A stretch of 64,000 nucleotides of DNA from Streptomyces sp. NBC_00433 (GCA_036015235.1 CP107926.1:5909501-5973500), one strand, 5' to 3'. Numbered from the stretch's first letter, positions 17,960 through 26,767 are shown. Translations and numbers: made by a program. The notes: generated by a model from the sequence alone, not told the origin.

Positions 17960-18613
17960 GTGCCGCCCGCCATGGACACAGCCGTGCCGCCGCGAGCCGT
18001 ACGCCTGCGCGCGGACGCCACCCGGAACCGGGAACGCATCGTCGCCGCCGCTCGCGAGGCCCTCGTCGAACTCGGCCCCGACGTCCCGCTCGACGAGGTG
18101 GCACGCAGAGCCGGCGTCGGCAATGCCACGCTCTACCGTCACTTCACCGACCGTGCGGAGCTGATCCGCCAGGTCACGTTGTCAGTGATGGCCCGTACAG
18201 TGAAACGAGCCGAGGACGCGCTGGCACAGGAGCCGGACGCGTTCGCCGCGCTCAGCCGTTTCGTCTTCGAAGCGGCGGACGAGCGGATCGGCGCCCTGTG
18301 CCCCCTGCTCTCCGACGTTTTCGACCGCCAGGACCCCGCGGTCGCCAGCCAGGTCGAACAGATGCAACGATCGATCAGCACCATCATGGAACGCGCCCAG
18401 ATCGCGGGCCAGTTGCGCACCGACATCGCCGTCGGTGACCTGATGGTCGCCGTGACGCAGCTCACCCGGCCGCTACCAGGCACGTGCTGCGCGGGCTTCG
18501 ACCGTTTCGTCCGTCGCCACCTGCAACTGTTCCTCGACGGCCTGCGCGCGCCCGCCTGCTCGGTGCTCGCCGGCGCTGCCGCGACTCTGGAGGAACTGCA
18601 AGCCCGCCAGTAA
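17960..18613 (+). CDS. TetR-family transcriptional regulator
   Basis: A 217-residue repressor. The N-terminal helix-turn-helix is clear: RNRERIVAAAREALVELGPDVPLDEVARRAGVGNATLYRHF in several motifs, followed by TDRAELIRQV. The rest is a helical ligand-binding domain. GTG 17960 is chosen because GGAGGGAG (17945-17952) lies 7 bases before it; an ATG at 17927 in the same frame has no such site. It lies directly upstream of, and in the same direction as, an MFS exporter, the usual arrangement for a drug-responsive repressor-pump pair. Confidence 0.92.
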   Translation: MPPAMDTAVPPRAVRLRADATRNRERIVAAAREALVELGPDVPLDEVARRAGVGNATLYRHFTDRAELIRQVTLSVMARTVKRAEDALAQEPDAFAALSRFVFEAADERIGALCPLLSDVFDRQDPAVASQVEQMQRSISTIMERAQIAGQLRTDIAVGDLMVAVTQLTRPLPGTCCAGFDRFVRRHLQLFLDGLRAPACSVLAGAAATLEELQARQ

Positions 18614-18843
18614 TAAACCCTTCGCAATACCTGTCAATCGGGTTATAGCGTAGCCAGGTTCGCCGTCCGTGGACCTGCGCAGCCCGAGTCAGCCGCTCGT
18701 CATGCCTGAGCAGAGCCGGACCCGACACCCGAAGGCCGCCAGGGATCCCTGACCCCGATCCACCGCCGCAGTACGGCGCCGGACCCTTGGCTGACACATG
18801 TCCCCACGCCCTGTCACTCCACATCCATTTAGTGAGATCAGCA

Positions 18844-20355
18844 ATGCCTGAAACACATCAGCCGGATCCGAAGCGCTGGACAGCGCTGATATTCATCGCG
18901 ATAGCCCAGCTGATGGTCGTGCTCGACGCGACCGTCGTGAACATCGCGCTGCCGTCCGCCCAGGCCGACCTCGGGATCTCCGACGGCAACAAGCAGTGGG
19001 TCATCACCGCGTACACCCTGGCCTTCGGCGGCCTGCTGCTCTTCGGCGGCCGGGTGTCCGACCTATGGGGACGTAAGAACACCTTCATCGTCGGCCTGCT
19101 CGGCTTCGCCGCCGCCTCCGCAATAGGCGGCGCCGCAGTGAATACGGCCATGCTGCTGGGCGCCCGCGCCCTTCAGGGCGTCTTCGGGGCCCTGCTCGCC
19201 CCCGCCGCACTGTCGCTGCTCGCGGTGACCTTCACCGACGCCAAGGAGCGCGCCAAGGCGTTCGGCATCTACGGCGCCATCGCCGGCGCCGGCGCCGCCG
19301 TCGGCCTGATCCTCGGCGGCGTGCTCACCCAGGCCCTGAACTGGCGCTGGGCGCTCTTCGTGAACATCCTCTTCGCGATCGTCGCCGCCATCGGCGCCAT
19401 CACGGTCATCCGCGAGCCCGCCCAGGGCCGCAACCACAACCGCCTGGACATTCCCGGCGTGATCCTGGTCAGCGCCGGCCTGGTCGCCCTCGTATACGGC
19501 TTCACCCGCGCCGACAGCGACGGCTGGACCGCCGGCATCACCCTCGGCCTCTTCGTGGCCTCCGTGGTGCTGCTGGTCGCGTTCGTGTTCGTCGAGAGCC
19601 GTGTACCGGCCCCGCTGCTGCCGCTGCGCGTCGTGACCGACCGCAACCGTGGCGGCGTCTACCTGTCGCTGGGCCTGGCCATCATCGGCATGTTCGGCCT
19701 GTTCCTGTTCCTGACCTACTACCTGCAGCTGGTGATGGGCTACTCGGCCATCAAGTCGGGCTTCGCCTTCCTGCCGATGATCACCGGCATGATCGTCGGC
19801 TCCACCCAGATCGGCACCCGGCTGATGCTGCGGGTCCGCCCGCGCCTGCTGATGGCTCCCGGCTTCCTGGTCGCCGCCGTCGGCATGGCCATCCTGGCGC
19901 AGATCAAGGTCGACTCGTCCTACGCGACGGTGCTGCTGCCCGGCCTGATCCTGATGGGCCTCGGCATGGGTACGGCTTTCATGCCGGCCATGAGCCTGGC
20001 CACACAGGGCGTGCGGCCCGAGGACGCCGGTGTCGCCTCCGCAATGGTCAACACCTCGCAGCAGGTCGGCGGCTCCATCGGCACCGCGCTGCTGAACACC
20101 CTGGCCACCAGCGCGACCGCGACCTGGGTGTCCGCACACGTCACGTCGAAGACCGACCTCAAGCAGAAGCTGTTCGTCAACGAGTCGATGGTGCACGGCT
20201 ACTCCGTCGCCATCTACTGGGCGACGGCGATCCTCGCCCTGTCCTCTGTGATCGCCTTCTTCCTGGTCAACGCAGGTGTGCAGGGCAGCCACCCGCAGCG
20301 CGTCGACGGTGACAAGTCGGCCGACGACATCGCGATCCCGGTCATCGCACACTGA
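18844..20355 (+). CDS. MFS drug exporter, DHA2 (14-TMS) type, TetR-linked
   Basis: A 503-residue exporter with about 14 membrane helices. It begins MPETHQPDPKRWTALIFIAI and shows LDATVVNIALPSAQADLGIS, GRVSDLWGRKN (motif A) and GAIAGAGAAVGLILGGVLTQ (motif C). It is strongly similar to the exporter at 14719, suggesting duplication. A TetR gene lies 230 bases upstream in the same direction and probably controls it. It is followed by a strong intrinsic terminator at 20407-20461. The substrate is unknown. Confidence 0.94.
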   Translation: MPETHQPDPKRWTALIFIAIAQLMVVLDATVVNIALPSAQADLGISDGNKQWVITAYTLAFGGLLLFGGRVSDLWGRKNTFIVGLLGFAAASAIGGAAVNTAMLLGARALQGVFGALLAPAALSLLAVTFTDAKERAKAFGIYGAIAGAGAAVGLILGGVLTQALNWRWALFVNILFAIVAAIGAITVIREPAQGRNHNRLDIPGVILVSAGLVALVYGFTRADSDGWTAGITLGLFVASVVLLVAFVFVESRVPAPLLPLRVVTDRNRGGVYLSLGLAIIGMFGLFLFLTYYLQLVMGYSAIKSGFAFLPMITGMIVGSTQIGTRLMLRVRPRLLMAPGFLVAAVGMAILAQIKVDSSYATVLLPGLILMGLGMGTAFMPAMSLATQGVRPEDAGVASAMVNTSQQVGGSIGTALLNTLATSATATWVSAHVTSKTDLKQKLFVNESMVHGYSVAIYWATAILALSSVIAFFLVNAGVQGSHPQRVDGDKSADDIAIPVIAH

Positions 20356-20406
20356 CCATCAGGTCGTACGACCAGGCGGTCGCCACGACCGCCCGGTAGT
20401 CGTCGC

Positions 20407-20461
20407 AACGGCAGGTCCCCACCGCTTCCGTTCACTCGGAAGAGTGGGGACCTGCCGTTTT
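20407..20461 (+). terminator. strong intrinsic terminator behind the MFS gene
   Basis: AACGGCAGGTCCCCAC (20407-20422) pairs perfectly with GTGGGGACCTGCCGTT (20444-20459). The loop contains its own CTTCCG/CGGAAG stem, and the hairpin ends in TTTT. The 16-bp stem begins 52 bases after the MFS stop codon. Confidence 0.9.
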
Positions 20462-20558
20462 GTCGTACCGGCGACGGTACGAAGATGCGAATGCCGCGCG
20501 GCGGTGACGTCGCGGAACGCTCGTCCTACAGGATGCTTCCGCGGGGCCCTGCCGGCTC

Positions 20559-21170
20559 CTACAGGCCCTCCGGCCACGAGTAAGCCGACGGGACCTGCAC
20601 CTTGTCGGCGGGGGCGCCGTAGACGACGGCGATCTCCTCGTGGGCGCCCAGCTTGATCGAGGCGGGGTCGCCGGTCTGCTCCTTGCCGTTGACGTAGACG
20701 TGCAGTTCCTTGCCGCCACCGGTCTTGAACGTTCCGAGGACGTCGCTGCCGATCGGCACGCTCCACTCGGTCATGAACTGCCCGAGGGTGAATTCCGCCT
20801 GTACCGGCGACTCGATGTGCACGACGCCCGACGTGTCATGCGTGTGCAGCGGGCTGATCTGCTGCTTGGGGACGTCGATACCGATCTCGGCCGGCACAGT
20901 CACCGCCTTGCCGTCCACGAACACGTCCAGGTGGCTGTGGATGTGCAGCACCTGGCCCTCCTGCCCGAGCATCGGCAGCCCGGCCGCCTTGACCTGCGCG
21001 CTGGCGTCGGGGGGCGCGGGCCAGTTCACGGACGACGCGGCCGGCTTGTCGTCGGCGGCGCTCGCGGTGGCGGCCGGGTCCTTCTTGCTGTCGGAGCCGC
21101 ACGCGGCCAGGGTCACGGCGCCGGCCAGGACGGCCACGCCGATCGCGATGCGTCGTTTCTGCATGGGCAT
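20559..21170 (-). CDS. secreted lipoprotein of unknown function, co-directional with DODA dioxygenase
   Basis: A 203-residue protein with a lipoprotein signal peptide: MPMQKRRIAIGVAVLAGAVT then the lipobox LAAC with Cys24, followed by a Ser/Ala/Asp linker. The mature part has two repeats of similar form: HIHSHLDVFVDGKAVTVPAE near residue 76 and ELHVYVNGKEQ near 164. Between them is a His-rich stretch LHTHDTSGVVHIESP. The repeated H-x-H motifs suggest metal binding, but this is inference. ATG 21170 or 21164 could be the start. The gene starts 20 bases after the stop of the dioxygenase gene on the same strand, so the two are probably one operon. Confidence 0.82.
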   Translation of the reverse strand: MPMQKRRIAIGVAVLAGAVTLAACGSDSKKDPAATASAADDKPAASSVNWPAPPDASAQVKAAGLPMLGQEGQVLHIHSHLDVFVDGKAVTVPAEIGIDVPKQQISPLHTHDTSGVVHIESPVQAEFTLGQFMTEWSVPIGSDVLGTFKTGGGKELHVYVNGKEQTGDPASIKLGAHEEIAVVYGAPADKVQVPSAYSWPEGL

Positions 21171-21190
21171 GAGGTGAGGTGTCTTCCTGT

Positions 21191-21976
21191 TCAGCCGAGC
21201 TGGACGGAGCGCTTCGCGAGCCCCATCCAGAATCCGTCGATGATGCTGCGCTGGCTGCCGAGATCGGACTCGGCGGCGCCGAGCGTAACGAACAGCGGGG
21301 CGAAGTGCTCGGTTCGCGGGTGCGCCAGCTGCCCGCCCGGCGAGGTGTGCTCGAAGTCCAGCAGGGCGTCGACATCCTGCGCGTCCAGCGCCCGCCGGCC
21401 CCAGTCGTCGAATTCCGCCGACCATGTCGGCGGTTGCGGGCCGGCGTGTCGAAGGGCGGCGAGATTGTGGGTGAAGAAGCCGCTGCCGATGATCAGTACG
21501 CCCTCGTCACGCAACGGCGCCAGGCGGCGGCCGATGTCCAGCAGCCCGGCCGGGTCCAGCGTCGGCATCGACACCTGCAGCACAGGGACGTCCGCGGCGG
21601 GGAACATCTCCACCAGCGGCACATACGCACCGTGGTCCAGGCCTCGATCCGGCACGTCCTGCACCGGGCTGCCGGCCCGGCGAAGCAGTTTGCGCACATC
21701 CTCGGCCAGCTCGGGCGCACCCGGCGCCGGATACGCCACCTGGTAGTAGCGCTCGGGGAAGCCCCAGAAGTCGTAGACGAGGGGTACGGCCGTGGTGGCG
21801 CCGATAGCCAGCGGGGCGTCCTCCCAGTGTGCCGAGATGATCAGTACGGCCTTGGGGCGCGGCAGGTCGGCGGCCCAGGCGGCCAGCTGCCCCGGCCACA
21901 CCGGGTCGTCCGCGAGCGGCGGAGCGCCGTGCGAAAGGTAGAGCGCGGGCATGCGCTCCGTGGCGGCTGCGGTCAT
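21191..21976 (-). CDS. DODA-type (YgiD-like) extradiol ring-opening dioxygenase
   Basis: A 261-residue class III extradiol dioxygenase related to 4,5-DOPA dioxygenase and E. coli YgiD. The metal-binding and catalytic histidines are in LSHGAPP (near residue 16), ISAHWED, LDHGAYVPL, GSGFFTHNL and HPRTEHFAPLFV. These enzymes cleave catechols next to the diol with Fe(II) or Zn(II). ATG 21976 is preceded by GGAGGG. Two TTGA-N4-TCAA operators lie 11 and 51 bases upstream, suggesting MarR control by aromatic or quinone compounds. A lipoprotein gene follows in the same operon. Confidence 0.92.
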   Translation of the reverse strand: MTAAATERMPALYLSHGAPPLADDPVWPGQLAAWAADLPRPKAVLIISAHWEDAPLAIGATTAVPLVYDFWGFPERYYQVAYPAPGAPELAEDVRKLLRRAGSPVQDVPDRGLDHGAYVPLVEMFPAADVPVLQVSMPTLDPAGLLDIGRRLAPLRDEGVLIIGSGFFTHNLAALRHAGPQPPTWSAEFDDWGRRALDAQDVDALLDFEHTSPGGQLAHPRTEHFAPLFVTLGAAESDLGSQRSIIDGFWMGLAKRSVQLG

Positions 21977-21986
21977 GGCGCCCTCC

Positions 21987-22038
21987 TTGAATTATCAAGC
22001 GTACGGGACGACGGTAGCGCACATGCTTGAACATTCAA
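21987..22038 (-). promoter_or_regulatory. two operators TTGAATTATCAA and TTGAACATTCAA before the dioxygenase gene
   Basis: TTGA-ATTA-TCAA at 21987-21998 and TTGA-ACAT-TCAA at 22027-22038 lie 40 bases centre to centre, about four helical turns, which allows binding of two repressor dimers on one DNA face. The near site overlaps the ribosome-binding region of the dioxygenase gene. The far site is also about 50 bases from the end of the next gene (22087). Confidence 0.65.
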
Positions 22039-22086
22039 ATACCCATCTCCATGGCCACGGCTTCCGCCCGTACGATGCCGTCGCCC

Positions 22087-22605
22087 TCAGCTCAGCCGCT
22101 TCTCCAGCCACGCCACGTCGTGGTACGCGCCGAACTTCCGCCCGACCTCCTCGTACACCCCGATCTGCTTGAAGCCGAAACGCTGGTGGATGCGTATCGA
22201 CGCCTCATTGGGCAGCGTCACGCCCGCATACGCACGGTGTACGTCCTCGTCGGCCAGAGCCTCGAACAGGGCCGCGTAAAGCAGTGTTCCGATACCGCGC
22301 CCGCCGGCCTCGGGGGAGAGGTAGATGCTGGCCTCCACGGACGTCGCGTACGCGGCCTTCGGGCGGAACGGGCTGCTGGTCGCATAGCCGAGAATCCGTC
22401 CGTCACCCACCGGGTGGGCAACCAAGAGCCGGTGCGGGCCGTCTTCCGGGTGGGAGAGCAACCAGGGGCGGCGCTCGTCGGGGGTGATGGGGCTGATGTC
22501 GAAAGTGATCGCCGTCTCACGGATGTAGTGGTTGTAGATGTCGGTCAGCGCCGCCAGATCCTCCTCCCTACCCGCTCTGACCTGGACGTCCGTACGTTCC
22601 GACAT
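22087..22605 (-). CDS. GNAT N-acetyltransferase, phosphinothricin-acetyltransferase type
   Basis: A 172-residue acetyltransferase of the PAT/MnaT branch. It contains DIYNHYIRETAITFD (substrate side), the acetyl-CoA loop GGRGIGTLLYAALF, and VTLPNEASIRIHQRFGFKQIG near the end. These enzymes acetylate free amino groups of phosphinothricin, methionine sulfoximine or related amino acids; the real substrate is not known. ATG 22605 was chosen because the protein then starts like the family (MSERTDVQVRAGREEDLAAL); the frame remains open far upstream only as antisense of the sigma-factor gene. Confidence 0.9.
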   Translation of the reverse strand: MSERTDVQVRAGREEDLAALTDIYNHYIRETAITFDISPITPDERRPWLLSHPEDGPHRLLVAHPVGDGRILGYATSSPFRPKAAYATSVEASIYLSPEAGGRGIGTLLYAALFEALADEDVHRAYAGVTLPNEASIRIHQRFGFKQIGVYEEVGRKFGAYHDVAWLEKRLS

Positions 22606-22668
22606 GACATGACCTTTCAATGTGGCCGGACAGGGTACTGCATGATCATAAAAAATAGGTGACGACAT

Positions 22669-22695
22669 GGGAATTGTGTCCGGATTCCAGTCGTT
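22669..22695 (+). promoter_or_regulatory. SigR-type promoter upstream of the hrdD-like gene
   Basis: GGGAAT (22669-22674) is followed after exactly 18 bases by GTT (22693-22695), matching the GGGAAT-N18-GTT consensus of the thiol-stress sigma factor SigR of Streptomyces coelicolor. It lies 145 bases before the start codon. hrdD of S. coelicolor is a known SigR target, which supports both calls. Confidence 0.7.
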
Positions 22696-22839
22696 ATCCC
22701 GAGCGGATGGGGAAAGCGCACAGCAGAGCCGCAGAGCTACGGCAGCCATTGAACAGGCTGCGTCGGCAACTCCACGGCGTCGGCTGCGACCGTACCCGGT
22801 CCGACCGAGACTGACCGCACCTTCGTAAAGGGAGCACGC

Positions 22840-23835
22840 ATGGCAACCCGTGCCGTCGCCCGTCGTCACGCAGGCGGGACCAGCAGCGTTCGCGCCGCAG
22901 GCGGGGAAGTAGCCGACCGCGACCTCGTCGGCATGTACCTGGACGAGATCGCGCGTACGCCGCTGCTCGACGCCGCCCGCGAGGTCGAGCTTTCCCGAGA
23001 CATCGAAGCAGGCGTCTACGCCGAGCGTATCCTCGCCTCCGACCCCCAGCTGTCCGCGGGAGCGGGCGGCGACATCAAGCGTGAAGAGCTTGAGGCCCTG
23101 GTGGCCACGGGCGAGCGCGCCAAGGACATCTTCATCCGTTCCAACCTGCGGCTCGTCGTCGCGGTGGCCCGGCGCTACCCGCGCAGCGGCCTGCCGCTGC
23201 TCGACCTGATCCAGGAGGGGAACGCCGGCCTGGTCCGCGCCGTCGAGAAGTTCGACTACGCCAAGGGCTTCAAGTTCTCCACCTACGCGACCTGGTGGAT
23301 CCGGCAGGCCATCACCAGGTCCATCGCCGACCAGTCCCGCACCATCAGGCTGCCCGTGCACCTGGTCGAGGAGCTGGGCCGGATCCGACGTGTACAGCGC
23401 GAGTTCAACCGCGAGCACGGCCGCGACGCCGAGCCGGCCGAGATCGCGACCGAGCTCGACTCCACCCCGGAGCGCGTTTCGGACGTCCTGGACTGGGCAC
23501 GTGATCCTGTGTCGCTGAATATGTCGGTGGACGCCGAGGGTGAGACCGAGTTCGGTGACCTGGTCGAGGACGGTGCCGCGCCGTCCCCGGAGGATTCGGT
23601 GCTGGTCATGCTGCGCCGCGAGGAGTTGGACGGCCTGATCGACCGACTGGACGACCGCACCGCCTCCATCATCCGCGCCCGCTACGGCATCGTGGACGGC
23701 CGCGAGCGGACGCTGACCGAGGTGGGCAAGGAACACGGCCTCACCCGTGAGCGCATCCGCCAGATCGAGAAGCACGCCCTCGCCGACCTCAAGCGGATGG
23801 CCCGCGCGACAGGCCTGGACTACGAAGCCGCCTGA
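22840..23835 (+). CDS. hrdD: group 2 principal-like sigma factor, HrdD type
   Basis: A 331-residue RNA polymerase sigma factor. Region 1.2 is DLVGMYLDEIARTPLLDAAREVELSRDIEAG in several motifs. Region 2 contains NLRLVVAVARRYPRSGLPLLDLIQEGN and FKFSTYATWWIRQAITRSIADQ. Region 3 includes RRVQREFNREHGRDAEP, and region 4 includes LTEVGKEHGLTRERIRQIE. There is no long N-terminal extension, unlike the essential HrdB. The N-terminus MATRAVARRHAGG resembles HrdD. The SigR-type promoter upstream agrees with HrdD, though HrdA/HrdC-like identity cannot be fully excluded. It would direct RNA polymerase to housekeeping-like promoters, perhaps during oxidative stress. Confidence 0.88.
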   Translation: MATRAVARRHAGGTSSVRAAGGEVADRDLVGMYLDEIARTPLLDAAREVELSRDIEAGVYAERILASDPQLSAGAGGDIKREELEALVATGERAKDIFIRSNLRLVVAVARRYPRSGLPLLDLIQEGNAGLVRAVEKFDYAKGFKFSTYATWWIRQAITRSIADQSRTIRLPVHLVEELGRIRRVQREFNREHGRDAEPAEIATELDSTPERVSDVLDWARDPVSLNMSVDAEGETEFGDLVEDGAAPSPEDSVLVMLRREELDGLIDRLDDRTASIIRARYGIVDGRERTLTEVGKEHGLTRERIRQIEKHALADLKRMARATGLDYEAA

Positions 23836-23849
23836 CAATTCCACAACCG

Positions 23850-23908
23850 CCGGTCCCCAGGACCGGCCCCACAGACCCGAGCCCCGGTGCATCCCCCCCG
23901 CGCCGGGG
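23850..23908 (+). terminator. two GC-rich hairpins behind hrdD
   Basis: CCGGTCC (23850-23856) pairs with GGACCGG (23860-23866), and GCCCCGG (23881-23887) pairs with CCGGGG plus T (23903-23909). Both lie within 75 bases of the hrdD stop codon. There is no T-run, so termination is likely but not certain. Confidence 0.5.
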
Positions 23909-23976
23909 TTCGGCCTGTCCGCCCTGCGCGTGCGCCGGTCGATCCGGCCGGGCGGTGGGGTGAGACCCTTCGTGAC

Positions 23977-24723
23977 ATGACTGACGACAGCGCCGGCACC
24001 GAGGAGCCGGGCCGCGCGGGGACACATCCGGACGAGCCGCATCACGACGGGCTGAACACCCGGCTGAACTGGCTACGTGCCGCCGTCCTGGGCGCCAACG
24101 ACGGCATCGTCTCCACCGCCGGCCTGGTCGTGGGAGTCGCGGGCGCCACGGGTTCGCGGTCGGCGCTCCTGACAGCCGGCCTGGCCGGACTGATGGCGGG
24201 GTCGCTGTCGATGGCCGCGGGGGAGTACGTGTCGGTGAGCACCCAGCGGGATTCCGAGCAGGCAGCCCTCGCCCTGGAGCGCGAAGAGCTGGAGGCGACC
24301 CCCCAGGCCGAACTCGACGAGCTGACCGGACTGCTCGAGGACCGAGGTATCAGCCACGACCTCGCCCGCGAGGTCGCCGAACAACTGACAGCCCGCGACG
24401 CCCTCGACGCCCACGCCCGCGTCGAACTCGGCATTGATCCCGACCAGCTCGCCAACCCCTGGCACGCCGCCTGGGCCAGCTTCATCTCCTTCACCGTCGG
24501 CGCACTGCTGCCACTGCTGGCCATCGTCCTGCCGCCGAACGACTTGCGACTCGCCGTCACGGTCGTCTCGGTCCTGGCCGCCTTGACCTGCTGCGGCTGG
24601 ATCAGCGCCCGCCTCGGCAACGCGCCTGTCGGCCCCGCGGTCATCCGCAACATGGCCGGCGGCGCGATCGCCATGGCCGTCACCTACGCCGTGGGCGCAC
24701 TGCTGGGCGCGGCCGGCGTCTGA
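23977..24723 (+). CDS. VIT1/CCC1-family transporter (iron/manganese)
   Basis: A 248-residue membrane protein. The hallmark N-terminal helix LRAAVLGANDGIVSTAGLVVGVAGA and the next, AGLAGLMAGSLSMAAGEYVSVSTQRD, are the VIT signature. A charged cytoplasmic loop rich in Glu (about residues 90-155) forms the metal-binding domain, and three further helices complete the protein. Family members move Fe(II) or Mn(II) out of the cytoplasm. ATG 23977 yields the normal length. The last 40 bases overlap the convergent gene at 24684. Confidence 0.92.
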   Translation: MTDDSAGTEEPGRAGTHPDEPHHDGLNTRLNWLRAAVLGANDGIVSTAGLVVGVAGATGSRSALLTAGLAGLMAGSLSMAAGEYVSVSTQRDSEQAALALEREELEATPQAELDELTGLLEDRGISHDLAREVAEQLTARDALDAHARVELGIDPDQLANPWHAAWASFISFTVGALLPLLAIVLPPNDLRLAVTVVSVLAALTCCGWISARLGNAPVGPAVIRNMAGGAIAMAVTYAVGALLGAAGV

Positions 24724-25391
24724 CCAGCTGTGACCCACGCTCTTCCGGCCCGCGCCGAATACCCCACCAGAGCCGCTGTCACCCCTACCGACCCGGCCAG
24801 CGAAGCCGCTCCCACCCCGCCACCGGGCAACTGTGGCGGAAGCATCGCCGTCAGACCCGCCTCAAGCAGGCAGCCGGCCCCCCACGCCGCCGCCAGCCGG
24901 TACTGCACAGCCCGAAAGGCCGCGTCCCGCAGCCACAACCCGTTCCACCGCGCAGCCCCCGCCGCCGAACCGTCGGTCGCGAACCGCCGCACCAGCCAGA
25001 AGGTCAGCGGCCGCCCGAAAACCGGACTCACGGCAAAAGCCACCCCAGCCAGCCCGGTGAACGCCGTGCCCATGCCGACGCCCATCCAGCGACTGCCGCC
25101 GCCCGCCGCTGCGTTTGCCGTCGCCAGCAGCAGCGCCACCAGGATCAGCATGCTGAACTCGTCCACCCGCTGATGCAGCGCGAAATACAGCCCGATCTCC
25201 AACGCGGGCCACGCCGACACCAAAATGAGCGACGGCGCCCCGTGCACGCCGCGTCCGATGAGCTGGTGATAGGTGATCCACGGCAGGAGCATGCCGAAGA
25301 GCACTGTTGGACCCCACGAGAGCAGAACGGCCTGAGCGGGCGGCGGCGCGCCGCTGCCATCGGTGTGGTCATGCGTGCGGGCATCGGTCAT
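24684..25391 (-). CDS. VC0807-family membrane protein
   Basis: A 235-residue protein with about six membrane helices (LLSWGPTVLFGMLLPWITYHQL, SLILVSAWPALEIGLYFA, MLILVALLLATANAAAGG and others) and the motif FAVSPVFGRPLTFWLVRRFA. This matches the VC0807 family, distant relatives of the septation protein IspZ/YciB, whose function is unknown. ATG 25391 (MTDARTHDHTDGSG) is chosen; the upstream extension looks non-coding. The 3' end overlaps the VIT gene by 40 bases tail to tail. Confidence 0.8.
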   Translation of the reverse strand: MTDARTHDHTDGSGAPPPAQAVLLSWGPTVLFGMLLPWITYHQLIGRGVHGAPSLILVSAWPALEIGLYFALHQRVDEFSMLILVALLLATANAAAGGGSRWMGVGMGTAFTGLAGVAFAVSPVFGRPLTFWLVRRFATDGSAAGAARWNGLWLRDAAFRAVQYRLAAAWGAGCLLEAGLTAMLPPQLPGGGVGAASLAGSVGVTAALVGYSARAGRAWVTAGQTPAAPSSAPTA

Positions 25392-25621
25392 CGCCGTGTC
25401 CTGCTTTCCCCGTGTGTCCCCGTGAATCCCCGTCACGAACGCACGGCAGCCGCGACGTTCGCACAAGTGATCGTATGAGCACGTGAGCTGGACCGTCAGC
25501 GGGGACACGCCAACCTCCACGACGCCGACACACATCAGCCTCGTACCCGGCGGCCCACGGGAGCCCACAGCAGATGCGGGGCAGCTCCTGCGCCGGATCG
25601 CTCAGCCGGTGCTCTGCGGGC

Positions 25622-26767
25622 TCACCGGTCGAGTGACCCGGTGATCAGAAAGCGCTCGATGCGCCGCATGTACGGCGCGGTATCGATGCCCTGCGCCGCG
25701 AGCCAGTCGTCGGCGTAGTACTTCTCCAGGTAGCGCTCGCCGGGGTCGCACAGCAGCCCGACCACACTGCCGGACTCGCCCCGGGCGCGCATCTCCGCGA
25801 TGATGCGGAACGCCGCCCACAGCCCCGTGCCGGTGGACGCCCCCGCCCGGCGGCCGAGCAGTCGCTCAAGGACCCGTACGCCCGCGATCGACGCCGCGTC
25901 CGGGACCCGCATCATGCGGTCGATGGCGCCCGGCACGAAGCTCGGTTCCACCCGCTGCCGGCCGATCCCCTCGATCCGGGAGCCGGTATCGGTGGTCGCC
26001 GACGGGTCGCCGTCCCGCCAGCCCGGGAAGAACGCCGAATTCTCCGGATCCGCCACGCAGATGCCGGTGGTCGCCTGCGCATAGCGCACATACCGGGCGA
26101 GAGTCGCCGACGTCCCTCCGGTCCCCGCGGTCGCCACGATCCATGCCGGTACGGGGTGGCGTTCCGCCGCCAGCTGCCGGAAGATCGACTCGGCGATGTT
26201 GTTGTTGCCGCGCCAGTCCGTCGCCCTCTCCGCGTAGGTGAACTGGTCCATGTAGTGGCCGCCGGTCTCCGCGGCCAGCCGGGTCGCCGCCCCGTACACC
26301 TGGCCCGGGTCGTCCACCAGGTGGCAGCGGCCGCCATGGAATTCGATCAGGTCCACCTTCGCCTGTACGGTCCCGTGGGCCATCACGGCCACAAAGGGGA
26401 CACCGATCAGTCGCGCGAAATAGGCCTCCGACACTGCCGTCGACCCACTGGACGCCTCGATCACCGGACGTCCGGGGCGGATCCAGCCGTTGCACAGGGC
26501 GTACAGGAACAGCGAACGGGCCAGGCGATGCTTCAGCGACCCGGTCGGATGGGTCGACTCGTCCTTCAGGTAGAGGTCGATGCCCCAGCCCGCCGGCAGC
26601 GGCACTGACAGCAAATGGGTATCGGCGGACCGGTTCGCGTCCGCCTGGACCTTTCCCACTGCCTCGCTCAACCAGCGGCGGTACGCGAGGTCGCTTCGGT
26701 CGACATCCGCCTCCTCCGCCGGGGCGGGAGGAAGCTCGGCCTGCGGTCGCGGTTCTGGTGCGTGCAT
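25622..26767 (-). CDS. PLP-dependent L-cysteine desulfhydrase, Cds1-like
   Basis: A 381-residue fold-type II PLP enzyme. The PLP lysine is in STHPTGSLKHRLARSLF, the substrate loop is EASSGSTAVSEAYFARLIG, and the phosphate-binding loop is ATAGTGGTSATLARY. The length and the stretch MDQFTYAERATDWRGNNNIAESIF match mycobacterial Cds1 (Rv3684), which splits cysteine to pyruvate, ammonia and H2S, rather than classical cysteine synthases. It is divergent from a small acidic protein gene at 26881. Cysteine synthase activity is the main alternative. Confidence 0.88.
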   Translation of the reverse strand: MHAPEPRPQAELPPAPAEEADVDRSDLAYRRWLSEAVGKVQADANRSADTHLLSVPLPAGWGIDLYLKDESTHPTGSLKHRLARSLFLYALCNGWIRPGRPVIEASSGSTAVSEAYFARLIGVPFVAVMAHGTVQAKVDLIEFHGGRCHLVDDPGQVYGAATRLAAETGGHYMDQFTYAERATDWRGNNNIAESIFRQLAAERHPVPAWIVATAGTGGTSATLARYVRYAQATTGICVADPENSAFFPGWRDGDPSATTDTGSRIEGIGRQRVEPSFVPGAIDRMMRVPDAASIAGVRVLERLLGRRAGASTGTGLWAAFRIIAEMRARGESGSVVGLLCDPGERYLEKYYADDWLAAQGIDTAPYMRRIERFLITGSLDR

